From: JACKOD01 sp041591635
GTDB lineage: Bacteria; Pseudomonadota; Gammaproteobacteria; Pseudomonadales; Oleiphilaceae
Direction: 5' to 3'
Length of the DNA: 13,568 bases
NCBI GenBank assembly: GCA_041591635.1
Contig: JBFHRO010000079.1
Location: 1 to 13,568, forward strand
The stretch's first letter is position 1. Each line of letters begins with the position of its first letter. The translations under genes and the position numbers were made by a program. The notes under the pieces were generated by a model. That model was not told where the DNA came from and did not search any database. It was given only the letters and a program-made list of their open reading frames with translations. Positions 6,468-13,441 of this stretch are shown here, piece after piece.

Positions 6468-7646
6468 TCAGCGTTCGATCGCCATGGCCACGCCCATGCC
6501 ACCGCCGATACAGAGGGTGGCCAGGCCCTTGCGGGCATTACGCCGGGCCATCTCGTGCAACAAGGTCACCAGAATGCGGCAGCCCGAGGCACCAATCGGA
6601 TGACCGAGCGCGATGGCACCGCCGTTGACGTTCACCTTGTCCGCATCCCATTCCAGCTTCTGGTTTACTGCCAGCGCCTGAACGGCAAAGGCTTCATTGG
6701 CTTCAATCAGGTCGAGTTCGCTGACCGTCCAGCCGGCCTTGGCGAGGCACTGCTGGCTGGCAGGGATGGGGCCGGTGCCCATGATCGCAGGATCAACGCC
6801 GGCGCTGGCATAGGCACGAATGCGCCCCAGTACGGGCAGGCCCAATGCGCTGGCTTTTTCCTCGCTGCAGAGAATGACCGCCGCCGCCCCATCATTGAGA
6901 GAGGAGGCATTGGCGGCGGTGACAGTGCCATCCTTTTTGAAGGCGGGGCGCATTTTGGCCACGGATTCGAGGCTGGTGCCATGGCGTGGATTTTCGTCGC
7001 TGGCAACGATCAGCGGATCGCCCTTGCGTTGGGCGATGGCGACCGGAATGATTTCGGCTTCAAAGCGATTGGCTTTTTGTGCGGCCTCGGCTTTTTGTTG
7101 GGAGGCAACGGCAAATTCATCCTGAGCCTGGCGGCTGATGCCAAATTGCTCGGCAATATTCTCGGCCGTGATACCCATGTGATAGTGGTGAAACGCATCG
7201 GTCAGGCCATCGTTGACCATGGTATCTACCATGGTCCAGTTGCCCAGGCGCTGACCACCACGGCTGCCGGGCAAAACATGAGGAGCATTGCTCATGCTCT
7301 CCTGGCCGCCGGCAATCACTATGTCGGCATCGCCCAGCATAATGGCCTGGGCGCCCATCATCACCGCCTTGAGCCCCGAGCCACACACCTTGTTGATAGT
7401 GATGGCGGCAACATGGTGGGGCAGGCCAGCCTGCAAGGCGGCCTGGCGGGCCGGATTCTGGCCGCAGCCTGCGGTCAGAACCTGCCCCATGATCACCTCA
7501 TTCACGGCCTCGGGCGCCAGCGCGGTTTTTTCCAGCAGACCTCGTATTACCGCCGTGCCAAGTTCAGCGCCACTGAGGCTGGCGAGGCTGCCGGCAAAAC
7601 TGCCGATGGGGGTGCGTGCCGCTGCAACGATCACTACATTCTTCAT
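6468..7646 (-). CDS. Acetyl-CoA C-acetyltransferase (thiolase II family)
   Basis: This 392-residue enzyme belongs to the biosynthetic-type thiolases, which condense two acetyl-CoA to acetoacetyl-CoA or run in reverse. The catalytic set is complete: nucleophile Cys88 in INKVCGSGLK, EANEAF (Asn317), His349 in GGAIALGHPIGASG, and Cys379 in LCIGGGMG. Length and the start VVIVAAARTPIGSF match PhaA/AtoB proteins. The start is supported by GGAG 8 nt upstream. A TATAAC (-10-like, 7672-7667) lies ~20 nt before the ATG, without a convincing -35. The substrate could be acetoacetyl-CoA for polyhydroxybutyrate or ketone-body use, or longer acyl chains; no phaB or phaC is nearby to decide. It follows folM after a 115-nt gap with no clear terminator. 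Confidence 0.93.
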   Translation of the reverse strand: MKNVVIVAAARTPIGSFAGSLASLSGAELGTAVIRGLLEKTALAPEAVNEVIMGQVLTAGCGQNPARQAALQAGLPHHVAAITINKVCGSGLKAVMMGAQAIMLGDADIVIAGGQESMSNAPHVLPGSRGGQRLGNWTMVDTMVNDGLTDAFHHYHMGITAENIAEQFGISRQAQDEFAVASQQKAEAAQKANRFEAEIIPVAIAQRKGDPLIVASDENPRHGTSLESVAKMRPAFKKDGTVTAANASSLNDGAAAVILCSEEKASALGLPVLGRIRAYASAGVDPAIMGTGPIPASQQCLAKAGWTVSELDLIEANEAFAVQALAVNQKLEWDADKVNVNGGAIALGHPIGASGCRILVTLLHEMARRNARKGLATLCIGGGMGVAMAIER

Positions 7647-7761
7647 GTGGGTGTCTCCTGAGTGTGGTTATAAAACGAAGGTGTGTTTCCTGTGGTTAAA
7701 GGCTGCGCCACGCCGACTTGAGGCGGGCGAAGAAGGGTGGCCGGATGATACCCGCACCGGA

Positions 7762-8502
7762 TCAGATATTCAGGCTGCGGCCGCCATCGACGCTAATGAT
7801 CTGCCCTGTAATGTAAGGGCTGTGAGCGAGAAAGGCTACCGTTGCTGCAATATCAGCGGGGGTCCCGCACTGTTGTAACGGGATTTTTGCCAGAATCCGT
7901 TGCTGGTGGGTTGTGTCTGCATGCCCGGTCGCAGGCCAGAGAATGGCACCCGGGGCGACAGCGTTCACCCGTACCTGGGGGGCCAGTTCCAGGGCCAGCG
8001 CCTGCGTCATCATGGCGAGGGCAGCCTTGCTCATGCAGTAGAGGCTGTGATTGGCCAAGGGACGATGAGCGTAGATGTCGAGCATGTTGATGACGTTGCC
8101 CTGGCTTGCGATCAGTGCCTCCCGCAGTGCCTGTACCAGAAAGTAAGGCGCTTTGACGTTGCTGCCCATCAGCTGTTCCCAGTCTGAAAGACGGCTCTGT
8201 GCCAGCGGTGTGGAGTAAAAAGACGAAGCATTGTTCACCAACAAATCCAGACGCCCCCAGGGGGCGAGGGTTTGCTCTGTCAAGGTTTGCAGTGCCGGCG
8301 CTTGCTCAAGATCAGCCTGCACTGCCAGGGCGCACTGCTTGCGCTGGCGGTTGAAACTGGCCACCAGGGCCTCGGCGGCTGCGCGCTGGTGGCGGTAATG
8401 AATGATGAGATTGTAGTTGTCGGCATGCAGGCGCTGGGCAATGGCGAGCCCGAGTCGGGCACTGCCGCCGGTAACCAGCGCGACTTTGGGCGTTGATGAC
8501 AT
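7762..8502 (-). CDS. folM: Pteridine reductase, FolM-type short-chain dehydrogenase
   Basis: This is a 246-residue classical SDR. The cofactor motif is TGGSARLG at 11-18, the TGxxxRxG form typical of pteridine reductases rather than the usual TGxxxGIG. HYRHQR (35-40) would suit the NADPH 2'-phosphate. NNASSF is at 90-95, Asp142 in LDIYA, and Tyr155/Lys159 in SLYCMSKAA. The Asp-Tyr spacing of 13 equals that of Asp181/Tyr194 in Leishmania PTR1 (established for that family). FolM reduces dihydromonapterin, and dihydrofolate weakly, in the cytoplasm. The last residues, ISVDGGRSL, are typical of the family. It begins 17 nt after cca with AAGAGAG upstream of the ATG, so it is probably co-transcribed with cca. 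Another pterin- or quinoid-reducing SDR is the alternative. Confidence 0.88.
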   Translation of the reverse strand: MSSTPKVALVTGGSARLGLAIAQRLHADNYNLIIHYRHQRAAAEALVASFNRQRKQCALAVQADLEQAPALQTLTEQTLAPWGRLDLLVNNASSFYSTPLAQSRLSDWEQLMGSNVKAPYFLVQALREALIASQGNVINMLDIYAHRPLANHSLYCMSKAALAMMTQALALELAPQVRVNAVAPGAILWPATGHADTTHQQRILAKIPLQQCGTPADIAATVAFLAHSPYITGQIISVDGGRSLNI

Positions 8503-8520
8503 GAATCAGCTCTCTTGGGT

Positions 8521-9753
8521 TCAGTCGCGGGGCCAGCGGGCTTTGTGGCTGGTCAGGGTGGCGATTTGGCAGGCTTCGAGGGCTTTCCCGATGTCGGCGC
8601 CCGACAACCCTTGGGCCACGAACTGGCTGGCCTCAATGGCCCGGATACCTTGGGCCGCGCCCCGAACATAGTCACGTTGGGGGTAAGGGACGTTCTCGCA
8701 GCCTTGGCGGCCCTGGGCATCGGCCTGACACACCAGCAAAAACTGTTCAAACCGTTCGGGATGGCGCAGGGCATCGCCGGATTTGAGCAGTTTTAGCAGC
8801 GTCGATGGCTTGAGTTCAAAGGCGCGATGCACATGGGTGTGAAATTCACAGGCCAGCATGGCGAGAGTGCGATAGTCGCCCGGAACCTTTAGCCGGCTGC
8901 ACAGTGCCTTGACTGCGGCCACGCCGGTTTGTTCATGACCGTGGTGGGCCGGCAGTTTGGCTGGCGGCGTCAAACCTTTGCCCAGATCATGCAGCAGGGC
9001 AGCAAAGCGGGCGTGGCCATCGCCGCCAAGCACCACAGACCGTTGCAGACTCAGCAGGCTATGGATGCCGGTGTCGATTTCCGGGTGATGCTGCTCCGGT
9101 TGCGGAACGCCAAACAGCCGCTCGAGTTCGGGAAAGAGTACCTTCAATGCGCCACACGCGCGCAGCACCTCGAAGTAGACGTGGGGAGCAGGTTCTTGCA
9201 AGGCTCGCCGGGTTTCTTGCCATACCCGTTCCGCGACCAGATGATCCAGCTCTCCCGCTGCGACCATGTCGCGCATCAGATCGAGGGTCTGCGGCGCTAC
9301 ACTGAAGCCCCGGTCATGCAGGCGTGCGGCAAAGCGGGCGACGCGCAATACCCGCAGCGGATCTTCGGCAAATGCGTGGGAGACATGGCGCAAAAGGCGC
9401 AGGTTCAGGTCGGTTTGCCCGCCATAGGGGTCAATGAGCTGCCCTTGGGCGTCCATGGCCATGGCGTTGATGGTCAGGTCCCGCCGTACCAGGTCGTCCT
9501 CAAGGGTTACTTCAGGTGAGCTGTGGCAACTAAAGCCGAGATAACCGTGACCGGTTTTGCGCTCGGTACGGGCCAGCGCGTATTCCTCGTGCGTTACCGG
9601 GTGAAGAAACACCGGAAAGTCGGCACCGACTTGCCGGTAACCGGCGGCAATCAACTCTTGCGGCGTTGCGCCGACGACCACCCAATCCCGGTCTTTGACT
9701 GCAATTCCCAAAAGCTGATCGCGCACGGCTCCGCCAACGAGATAAATTTGCAT
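8521..9753 (-). CDS. cca: CCA-adding tRNA nucleotidyltransferase with HD phosphohydrolase domain
   Basis: The protein adds or repairs the 3'-terminal CCA of tRNAs without a template. The start at 9753 (MQIYLVGGAVRDQLL) gives 410 residues, close to E. coli Cca (412), and has TGAGGA 7 nt upstream. The frame runs open to 9840, but the extra 29 residues are not family-like. Catalytic Asp21 and Asp23 (KDRDW) match E. coli numbering, and RRDLTINAMA and EDPLRVLRVARFAARL follow as the class II neck. His255-Asp256 in ALLHDLGKG mark the HD domain, which in E. coli gives phosphatase, 2'-nucleotidase and cyclic phosphodiesterase activity. It is the first gene of the minus-strand run toward folM. Confidence 0.96.
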   Translation of the reverse strand: MQIYLVGGAVRDQLLGIAVKDRDWVVVGATPQELIAAGYRQVGADFPVFLHPVTHEEYALARTERKTGHGYLGFSCHSSPEVTLEDDLVRRDLTINAMAMDAQGQLIDPYGGQTDLNLRLLRHVSHAFAEDPLRVLRVARFAARLHDRGFSVAPQTLDLMRDMVAAGELDHLVAERVWQETRRALQEPAPHVYFEVLRACGALKVLFPELERLFGVPQPEQHHPEIDTGIHSLLSLQRSVVLGGDGHARFAALLHDLGKGLTPPAKLPAHHGHEQTGVAAVKALCSRLKVPGDYRTLAMLACEFHTHVHRAFELKPSTLLKLLKSGDALRHPERFEQFLLVCQADAQGRQGCENVPYPQRDYVRGAAQGIRAIEASQFVAQGLSGADIGKALEACQIATLTSHKARWPRD

Positions 9754-9786
9754 ACAAGGATCCTCAGGGAGCGTGTGTTGCAATAA

Positions 9787-9804
9787 CCCCGAACAAGGCC
9801 GGGG
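9787..9804 (-). promoter_or_regulatory. Hairpin just upstream of cca
   Basis: Read on the minus strand, CCCCG (9804-9800) pairs with CGGGG (9791-9787) around an 8-nt loop, and TTATTG follows directly. This is a short terminator-like element 34 nt before the cca start, well beyond the stop of the upstream barrel gene (9994). It could be a second terminator or an attenuator in the cca leader. Confidence 0.35.
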
Positions 9805-9862
9805 TGGGCAAAGGGGGAAGTGGTCGATCCTGCTGCCCATAGAGGGAGTGTACTGTTTTACG

Positions 9863-9885
9863 CTGCTGCAGGGTACCTGCTGCAG
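9863..9885. repeat. Imperfect 23-bp palindrome / direct repeat of CTGCTGCAG
   Basis: CTGCTGCAG occurs at 9863-9871 and 9877-9885, a 14-bp period. The same span is an imperfect palindrome: GCAGG (9868-9872) and CCTGC (9876-9880) around GTA, then one T-T mismatch and four more pairs. It sits in the 240-nt gap before cca and could be an operator or an RNA stem. Confidence 0.4.
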
Positions 9886-9906
9886 ACCAGCGGGTTGGGC
9901 AGAGAA

Positions 9907-9940
9907 GGCACCGCCAGGCCCTTGCGGGTATGGCGGTGCC
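9907..9940 (-). terminator. Strong hairpin after the TraF-like gene
   Basis: On the minus strand GGCACCGCC (9940-9932) and GGCGGTGCC (9915-9907) form a perfect 9-bp outer stem. Inside lies a CCC/GGG stem closed by a GCAA (GNRA) tetraloop. TTCTCT follows. It lies 53 nt after the stop of the barrel gene and probably terminates that transcript, though the T-tract is weak. Confidence 0.6.
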
Positions 9941-9993
9941 GAGGTTGATCATGGGGCTCAGGAATGCGCTGGCTCCACTCGGCACGCTTTGCT

Positions 9994-11268
9994 TCAGAAG
10001 GTGAAACCGAGCTCGGCGGCGGCGCCAACGTCCGTTTGATTGGCCATCGCGGCCAGATCCAGATGCACGCCAAAGGGTGAAAGACCAAAGCCGGCGGTCA
10101 GGGTGGGGCGGCTGCCGTCATCGCGCACATCGCTGGCAAAGTTGTAACGGCCGCCAATACGAAGCTGGGCCCAGTTCCAGGCATCGAATTCGGCGCCCAC
10201 AGCCAGAAACTGGGCATCGCTTTCAAAGCTGAACGCCCGGTTGGGGGTCAGGTCGAGATCCACGGCCAGGGTATGCAAATCCGCCTTGTGGGCCAGACCG
10301 ATTTTGACGTTGGGCTCGATCTTGATCTTGTTGCTGACGGCCCCGGCCCCTGTGGGTACGGTGCGTATGTCGACCGGAATCAGGTTGCGAATGCTGACAC
10401 CGGCTGTCCATTGCTGCTGATCGCCAAACATGACCGCTGCCCCCAGGTCGAGGTTGAGCTTGTTGGCGGTGGTTTCATAATTACTATCTTCGACATCATC
10501 CTCATCAAAGTTGTTGGCTGAGGCAGTATAACGGTAGGACACCAGTTTCATCATCTTGGGGGACACGCCAACGGCGACCGGCAGGCCGGCCACATTGAAT
10601 CGGGTCGCCACTGACACGCCGATCTCGTGAACGCCGGCGGCGACACCCACCACTTCAGACTTCAGCAGGTCGTCGGCGTTGTTGGGCAGAGCCGTCGTAT
10701 TGCTGGTGTTGAGGTCGTTCAGAATGCCATCGAGCAAGGCACCGTCGAGGTAGTTCGTGTGTATTACCGCCTTGCCGGTAGCATCGGTAAAAAGGGCACC
10801 GGCATAGGTTTCGCCAGGAATGGCAAAGGCCATGCCGAGGCCGAAATCGACCCGCATGGCCTTGTTGTCAATTTTTTTCAGCTCGGTATTCAATTCGTTG
10901 GTGGCATCGATGGCACTTTGAATGGTGCTGCTGTTGGGATTGGCCTTGGCAGCGTCTACGGCCTGCTGGAATTTGTCGAAAAGCTTGCGTTCCTGGATGT
11001 CGTCAACGCTGTCGATCAAATCATCTTCGTCGGCGGCCGTGACATTAATTGACGGCAGAATCATGCCGAAATCGTCGCGTGCACTGGAATGTTTTACCGC
11101 CAGCAGTGCCGGGTTGAAAAAGCTCGCCGCCGCGGGTGCAGAAGAGGCCACACCGACCCCGCCCATGGCAAAGGAGCGGGCATCGGAAAACGCAGAGGGC
11201 GCGGCAAAAACCGGCGCAGAACCGAGTGTGATGGCAGAGATGGCAAGGGTTAGCGAACGCAGATGCAT
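9994..11268 (-). CDS. Outer-membrane beta-barrel protein, TraF_2 / FadL-like family
   Basis: The mature start is placed at 11268 (MHLRSLTLAISAITLGSAPVFA), giving 424 residues. This choice is supported by AAGGA 8 nt upstream and by a clean signal peptide with cleavage near VFA/A (20-23). The frame continues to 11364, but those extra residues precede a second signal-like sequence. After cleavage comes DARSFAMGGVGVASSAPAAASFFNPALL, the N-terminal hatch-like signature of FadL-related barrels and of proteins annotated as conjugal transfer protein TraF (Pfam TraF_2). Residues ~81-137 are charged and helix-prone, probably an inserted helical region. The rest alternates as beta strands, and the protein ends ELGFTF with a terminal Phe as in Bam-inserted barrels. 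Despite the family name nothing here suggests conjugation: no tra genes are nearby. The transported substrate is unknown. It is divergent from flgP. Confidence 0.8.
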   Translation of the reverse strand: MHLRSLTLAISAITLGSAPVFAAPSAFSDARSFAMGGVGVASSAPAAASFFNPALLAVKHSSARDDFGMILPSINVTAADEDDLIDSVDDIQERKLFDKFQQAVDAAKANPNSSTIQSAIDATNELNTELKKIDNKAMRVDFGLGMAFAIPGETYAGALFTDATGKAVIHTNYLDGALLDGILNDLNTSNTTALPNNADDLLKSEVVGVAAGVHEIGVSVATRFNVAGLPVAVGVSPKMMKLVSYRYTASANNFDEDDVEDSNYETTANKLNLDLGAAVMFGDQQQWTAGVSIRNLIPVDIRTVPTGAGAVSNKIKIEPNVKIGLAHKADLHTLAVDLDLTPNRAFSFESDAQFLAVGAEFDAWNWAQLRIGGRYNFASDVRDDGSRPTLTAGFGLSPFGVHLDLAAMANQTDVGAAAELGFTF

Positions 11269-11326
11269 GGTGTTGATCCTTTTGACGGCTGAAGTGGAAC
11301 TCATGGGGGCTAACGCATTGCCAACA

Positions 11327-11332
11327 AGTATA
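11327..11332 (-). promoter_or_regulatory. -10-like TATACT upstream of the TraF-like gene
   Basis: TATACT on the minus strand (5 of 6 to TATAAT) lies ~60 nt before the chosen start, inside an AT-rich patch. I find no matching -35 at 16-18 nt, so activation by a regulator or a different sigma factor would be needed. Confidence 0.3.
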
Positions 11333-11404
11333 TAAGCTAATAAAAATGCTGCCTGACGGGTCACAAAAAATTACATTTCTTGTGTTTTCGATTTGGTTGA
11401 ATGT

Positions 11405-11423
11405 GGCATGAAGTTTTCATGCC
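11405..11423. promoter_or_regulatory. 8-bp inverted repeat in the TraF-like/flgP divergent region
   Basis: GGCATGAA (11405-11412) and TTCATGCC (11416-11423) are perfect inverted arms with a 3-nt spacer, followed by TTTTCG. It is 76 nt before the flgP start and ~135 nt before the barrel gene start. A dimeric regulator's operator is one reading, a leader hairpin or weak terminator another. Confidence 0.5.
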
Positions 11424-11446
11424 TTTTCGCCAAGGGTTGGGGTAGC

Positions 11447-11488
11447 ACCCGTAACGACATGAGAGCGACCCGTAACGACACGAGAGCG
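11447..11488. repeat. Tandem 21-bp direct repeat immediately upstream of flgP
   Basis: Two head-to-tail copies, 11447-11467 and 11468-11488, each read ACCCGTAACGACA, then T or C, then GAGAGCG. The single difference is T at 11460 versus C at 11481. The 21-bp period equals two helical turns, so both copies face the same side of DNA. The array ends 10 nt before the flgP ATG, so it lies in the leader or over the ribosome-binding region. Confidence 0.9.
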
Positions 11489-11498
11489 AGTGGTTGAC

Positions 11499-12173
11499 AT
11501 GATCTGGGAAAACGCGAGGATAAACGAGAGCACAAGCCGGCTGCTGGTGCTCCTGACCTGCATGACGCTGGGGGGATGTGAAGCCTCCTCTGGCTGGCGT
11601 TGGACCGAGCCCGAGGAACCTCCTGTTGTGGTGGAACAGCCTCCGGTCGTTCTGCGGGTGACAGGCTATGGCGCATACGATCTGGAGGCCGCCAAAAAGT
11701 CGGGCCAGGTGCGCCTGGACGCCGTGCGGGTGTCGCGCCTTGATGCCTATCGGGCGTTGGCCGAGCGGGTTTATGGCACCCGCGTGGTCAGCACGACCGA
11801 GATTGATCGGCTCAAGATCAAGCAGGACCGTCTGGTGGCCAGTGTAGATAGCAGTATTCGTGGCGCCCAGGTGGTTGCCATCAATGAAATGCAACCCGGA
11901 ACCATTGAAACCGTGCTGGAGTTGGTGCTGGATAACAGCTTTCACCAGTGCCTGATCGATGCCAGTCCTGTTCGGGACAACGCGGCCTGTCGAATTCCCT
12001 TTCCGCGCCGGGATGACCTGGATAATGGGGCCATCAGCCCCGATCGTGAGCTGGCGGGCGCAGATCTGCGAATTGAGCCAATGCCGATGACAACGAATCC
12101 CGCACCTCAGGAGGCGGCTGCATCATCTGCTGGCAAGGGGGCGCAGGGTGGCACACTCTATTACCTTAAATAA
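11499..12173 (+). CDS. flgP: FlgP-like flagellar outer-membrane lipoprotein (LPP20-related)
   Basis: The protein has 224 residues from the ATG at 11499; a GTG at 11490 would add three. The N-terminus LLVLLTCMTLGGC is a lipoprotein signal with lipobox LGGC, acylated at Cys27, and Glu follows, which does not signal inner-membrane retention. After a Pro-rich linker, residues ~52-148 carry the FlgP pattern: LRVTGYGAYD, GQVRLDAVRVSRLDAYRALAERVYGT, then VDSSIRGAQVV and ETVLELVL. In Vibrio FlgP builds an outer-membrane basal disk or H-ring layer around the flagellar motor (established). Here a ~75-residue C-terminal tail extends beyond the domain, with Cys151 and Cys164 and an Ala/Pro-rich low-complexity end. 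Vibrio FlgP is shorter, ~145 residues as I recall. It overlaps flgT, which supports a flagellar role. Only a weak Shine-Dalgarno is visible. Confidence 0.82.
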   Translation: MIWENARINESTSRLLVLLTCMTLGGCEASSGWRWTEPEEPPVVVEQPPVVLRVTGYGAYDLEAAKKSGQVRLDAVRVSRLDAYRALAERVYGTRVVSTTEIDRLKIKQDRLVASVDSSIRGAQVVAINEMQPGTIETVLELVLDNSFHQCLIDASPVRDNAACRIPFPRRDDLDNGAISPDRELAGADLRIEPMPMTTNPAPQEAAASSAGKGAQGGTLYYLK

Positions 12174-13410
12174 GGCGGTTTTTTGGCGCAAATTGGGCGG
12201 TCTTGGCTATTTGCTGCTTTGGTGTGGTTTTTTTGGCGCGACGGGTCATAGCCCGTTGGCCAGTGCCCGCTGGGTCGAAGCAACCGGGTATACCATTGTC
12301 GCCGGAGGGGGTGAAAGCCCTTCGGATTACAGCGCGGCCCGGTTTGAGGCGCAGCGTCAGGCGGTGGACAAGGCGCGAGAGCTGTTTTCCGGTCAGAGCG
12401 ACGGTTCGGCCTATTTGCGCACGGGAGCAACCGCCGATGGCAAAGAGGTGCAGGCCGCGGTGCGCGACATTCGGGTGCTGGAAGAGAAGGTGGAAGGCAA
12501 CCTCCTGAGTCTGCGCCTGTCGGTCGATCTGGTACCGCGTCTGGCCTGTGCCTTGCAGTCGACCAATCGCTTTCGCAAAAAGACGGCCGTTTTGGGCTTT
12601 TCGTTGCAGGTTCCTTCTCAGGCAGCACTGGGTGGGCTGGCGGATGTGTCACAGCGTTTTCCTGCCATGCTGGCGCAGCAGCTCAAGGGGCTTGATAAGC
12701 ACCTCATCTACGGCGCCTATCATCATCAGCTGTATTCAGACGTAGTGAATGCGCCGGCCGTCCAATCCAGTCAGGGTACCCTGACCAAAGCGGTGCAGGT
12801 CGCCAAGGAAATGGGGGTGCAGTTTGTGGTGTCCGGGGTGATCCGGGATTTGTCGCCCTTTGCCACACCATCGCCCGGCAATTCGGCCTGGGCGACGATG
12901 AAGTCCTGGGTTGCGGATCCGGAGCAGCGCCGGCGTTTTAGGGTTGAAGTCTTTATTCACGATGGCTTCAGTGGCGAAATTCTGACCCAGCAAATCTTTG
13001 AAACTGTGGGTAACTGGAATCTTGCTGTCAATGAGGTAACGGGATTTGGCTCAGGGGCGTTTTTGGCATCCGACTATGGCAAACAGGTCAGCGCCTTGCT
13101 GGATGAGGTGACGCAGCTGACCAACGACACCTTGAGCTGCCAGCCGTTCATGGCGCGCATTAATCGCATGCAAGGCAAGACGTTGCATTTTGATGCCGGT
13201 GCACTCTCGGGGTTGCGCCCGGGCGATGAACTGGCGGTCTACCGCACCTATCAGTTTTCTGACAGCGATGGGGCTAAAGGTACCGAACTCACCAATGTGA
13301 AAACAGCGTTGAAAGTGACACAGGTGCACCCCGACTTCGCCACCGGCGTGCTGCCTGTAGATCCGGGGCGCTTGAACATTCAAACAGATGATCTGCTGAT
13401 CGGCTGGTAA
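12148..13410 (+). CDS. flgT: Flagellar H-ring assembly protein FlgT
   Basis: The product has 420 residues from a GTG at 12148, which is preceded by AAGGGGG at suitable spacing and overlaps flgP by 26 nt, implying translational coupling. Residues 1-40 form a signal peptide (WRK, then a hydrophobic core, cleavage near ASA/RW). The N-terminal domain (41-130) opens RWVEATGYTIVAGG with an ARFEAQRQAVDKA helix, as in FlgT-N. The middle domain (~145-330) includes KKTAVLGF and QFVVSGVIRDLS. The C-terminal domain (~335-420) has LHFDAGALSGLRPGDELAVYR, as in FlgT-C. Cys134 and Cys331 flank the middle domain and could form a disulfide in the periplasm. In Vibrio FlgT forms the H-ring on the basal body and is needed for MotX/MotY T-ring assembly (established). 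Its length slightly exceeds Vibrio FlgT (~377). No flgO is adjacent in this window. Confidence 0.85.
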   Translation: MAHSITLNKAVFWRKLGGLGYLLLWCGFFGATGHSPLASARWVEATGYTIVAGGGESPSDYSAARFEAQRQAVDKARELFSGQSDGSAYLRTGATADGKEVQAAVRDIRVLEEKVEGNLLSLRLSVDLVPRLACALQSTNRFRKKTAVLGFSLQVPSQAALGGLADVSQRFPAMLAQQLKGLDKHLIYGAYHHQLYSDVVNAPAVQSSQGTLTKAVQVAKEMGVQFVVSGVIRDLSPFATPSPGNSAWATMKSWVADPEQRRRFRVEVFIHDGFSGEILTQQIFETVGNWNLAVNEVTGFGSGAFLASDYGKQVSALLDEVTQLTNDTLSCQPFMARINRMQGKTLHFDAGALSGLRPGDELAVYRTYQFSDSDGAKGTELTNVKTALKVTQVHPDFATGVLPVDPGRLNIQTDDLLIGW

Positions 13411-13441
13411 GGCGCGCGCCCTAAAAAATACGGGCAGGGGT

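Noticed and set aside
6555..7661. A 368-codon open frame on the plus strand
   Set aside because: It lies almost entirely antisense to the thiolase gene, whose catalytic motifs are complete. The predicted product is Gly/Ala/His-rich with no recognisable domain, as expected of a GC-rich shadow frame.
9754..9840. Upstream extension of cca by 29 codons
   Set aside because: The extension has no family similarity, while the ATG at 9753 has a good Shine-Dalgarno and gives the normal length with Asp21/Asp23 numbering.
9994..11268. Conjugation system suggested by the TraF name
   Set aside because: The family is a beta-barrel group named by annotation history. There is no relaxase, coupling protein, pilus or other tra gene in the window.
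11404..11420. Sigma-54 promoter for flgP
   Set aside because: TGGCAT gives the -24 GG, but the -12 GC at the required 10-nt spacing is absent (TC instead), so it is not called as a feature.
11447..11488. Possible CRISPR array
   Set aside because: The two 21-bp units abut with no spacer, there are only two copies, and no cas gene is present.
11361..11945. A 194-codon minus-strand frame with an SLSCRYG repeat
   Set aside because: The repeated peptide is only the translated 21-bp DNA repeat read backwards. The rest is antisense to flgP.
13411..13441. Terminator between flgT and the sufE-like gene
   Set aside because: There is only a 10-bp GC palindrome and a 4-bp GCCC/GGGC pair around an A-rich loop, without a T-run on either side; too weak to call.
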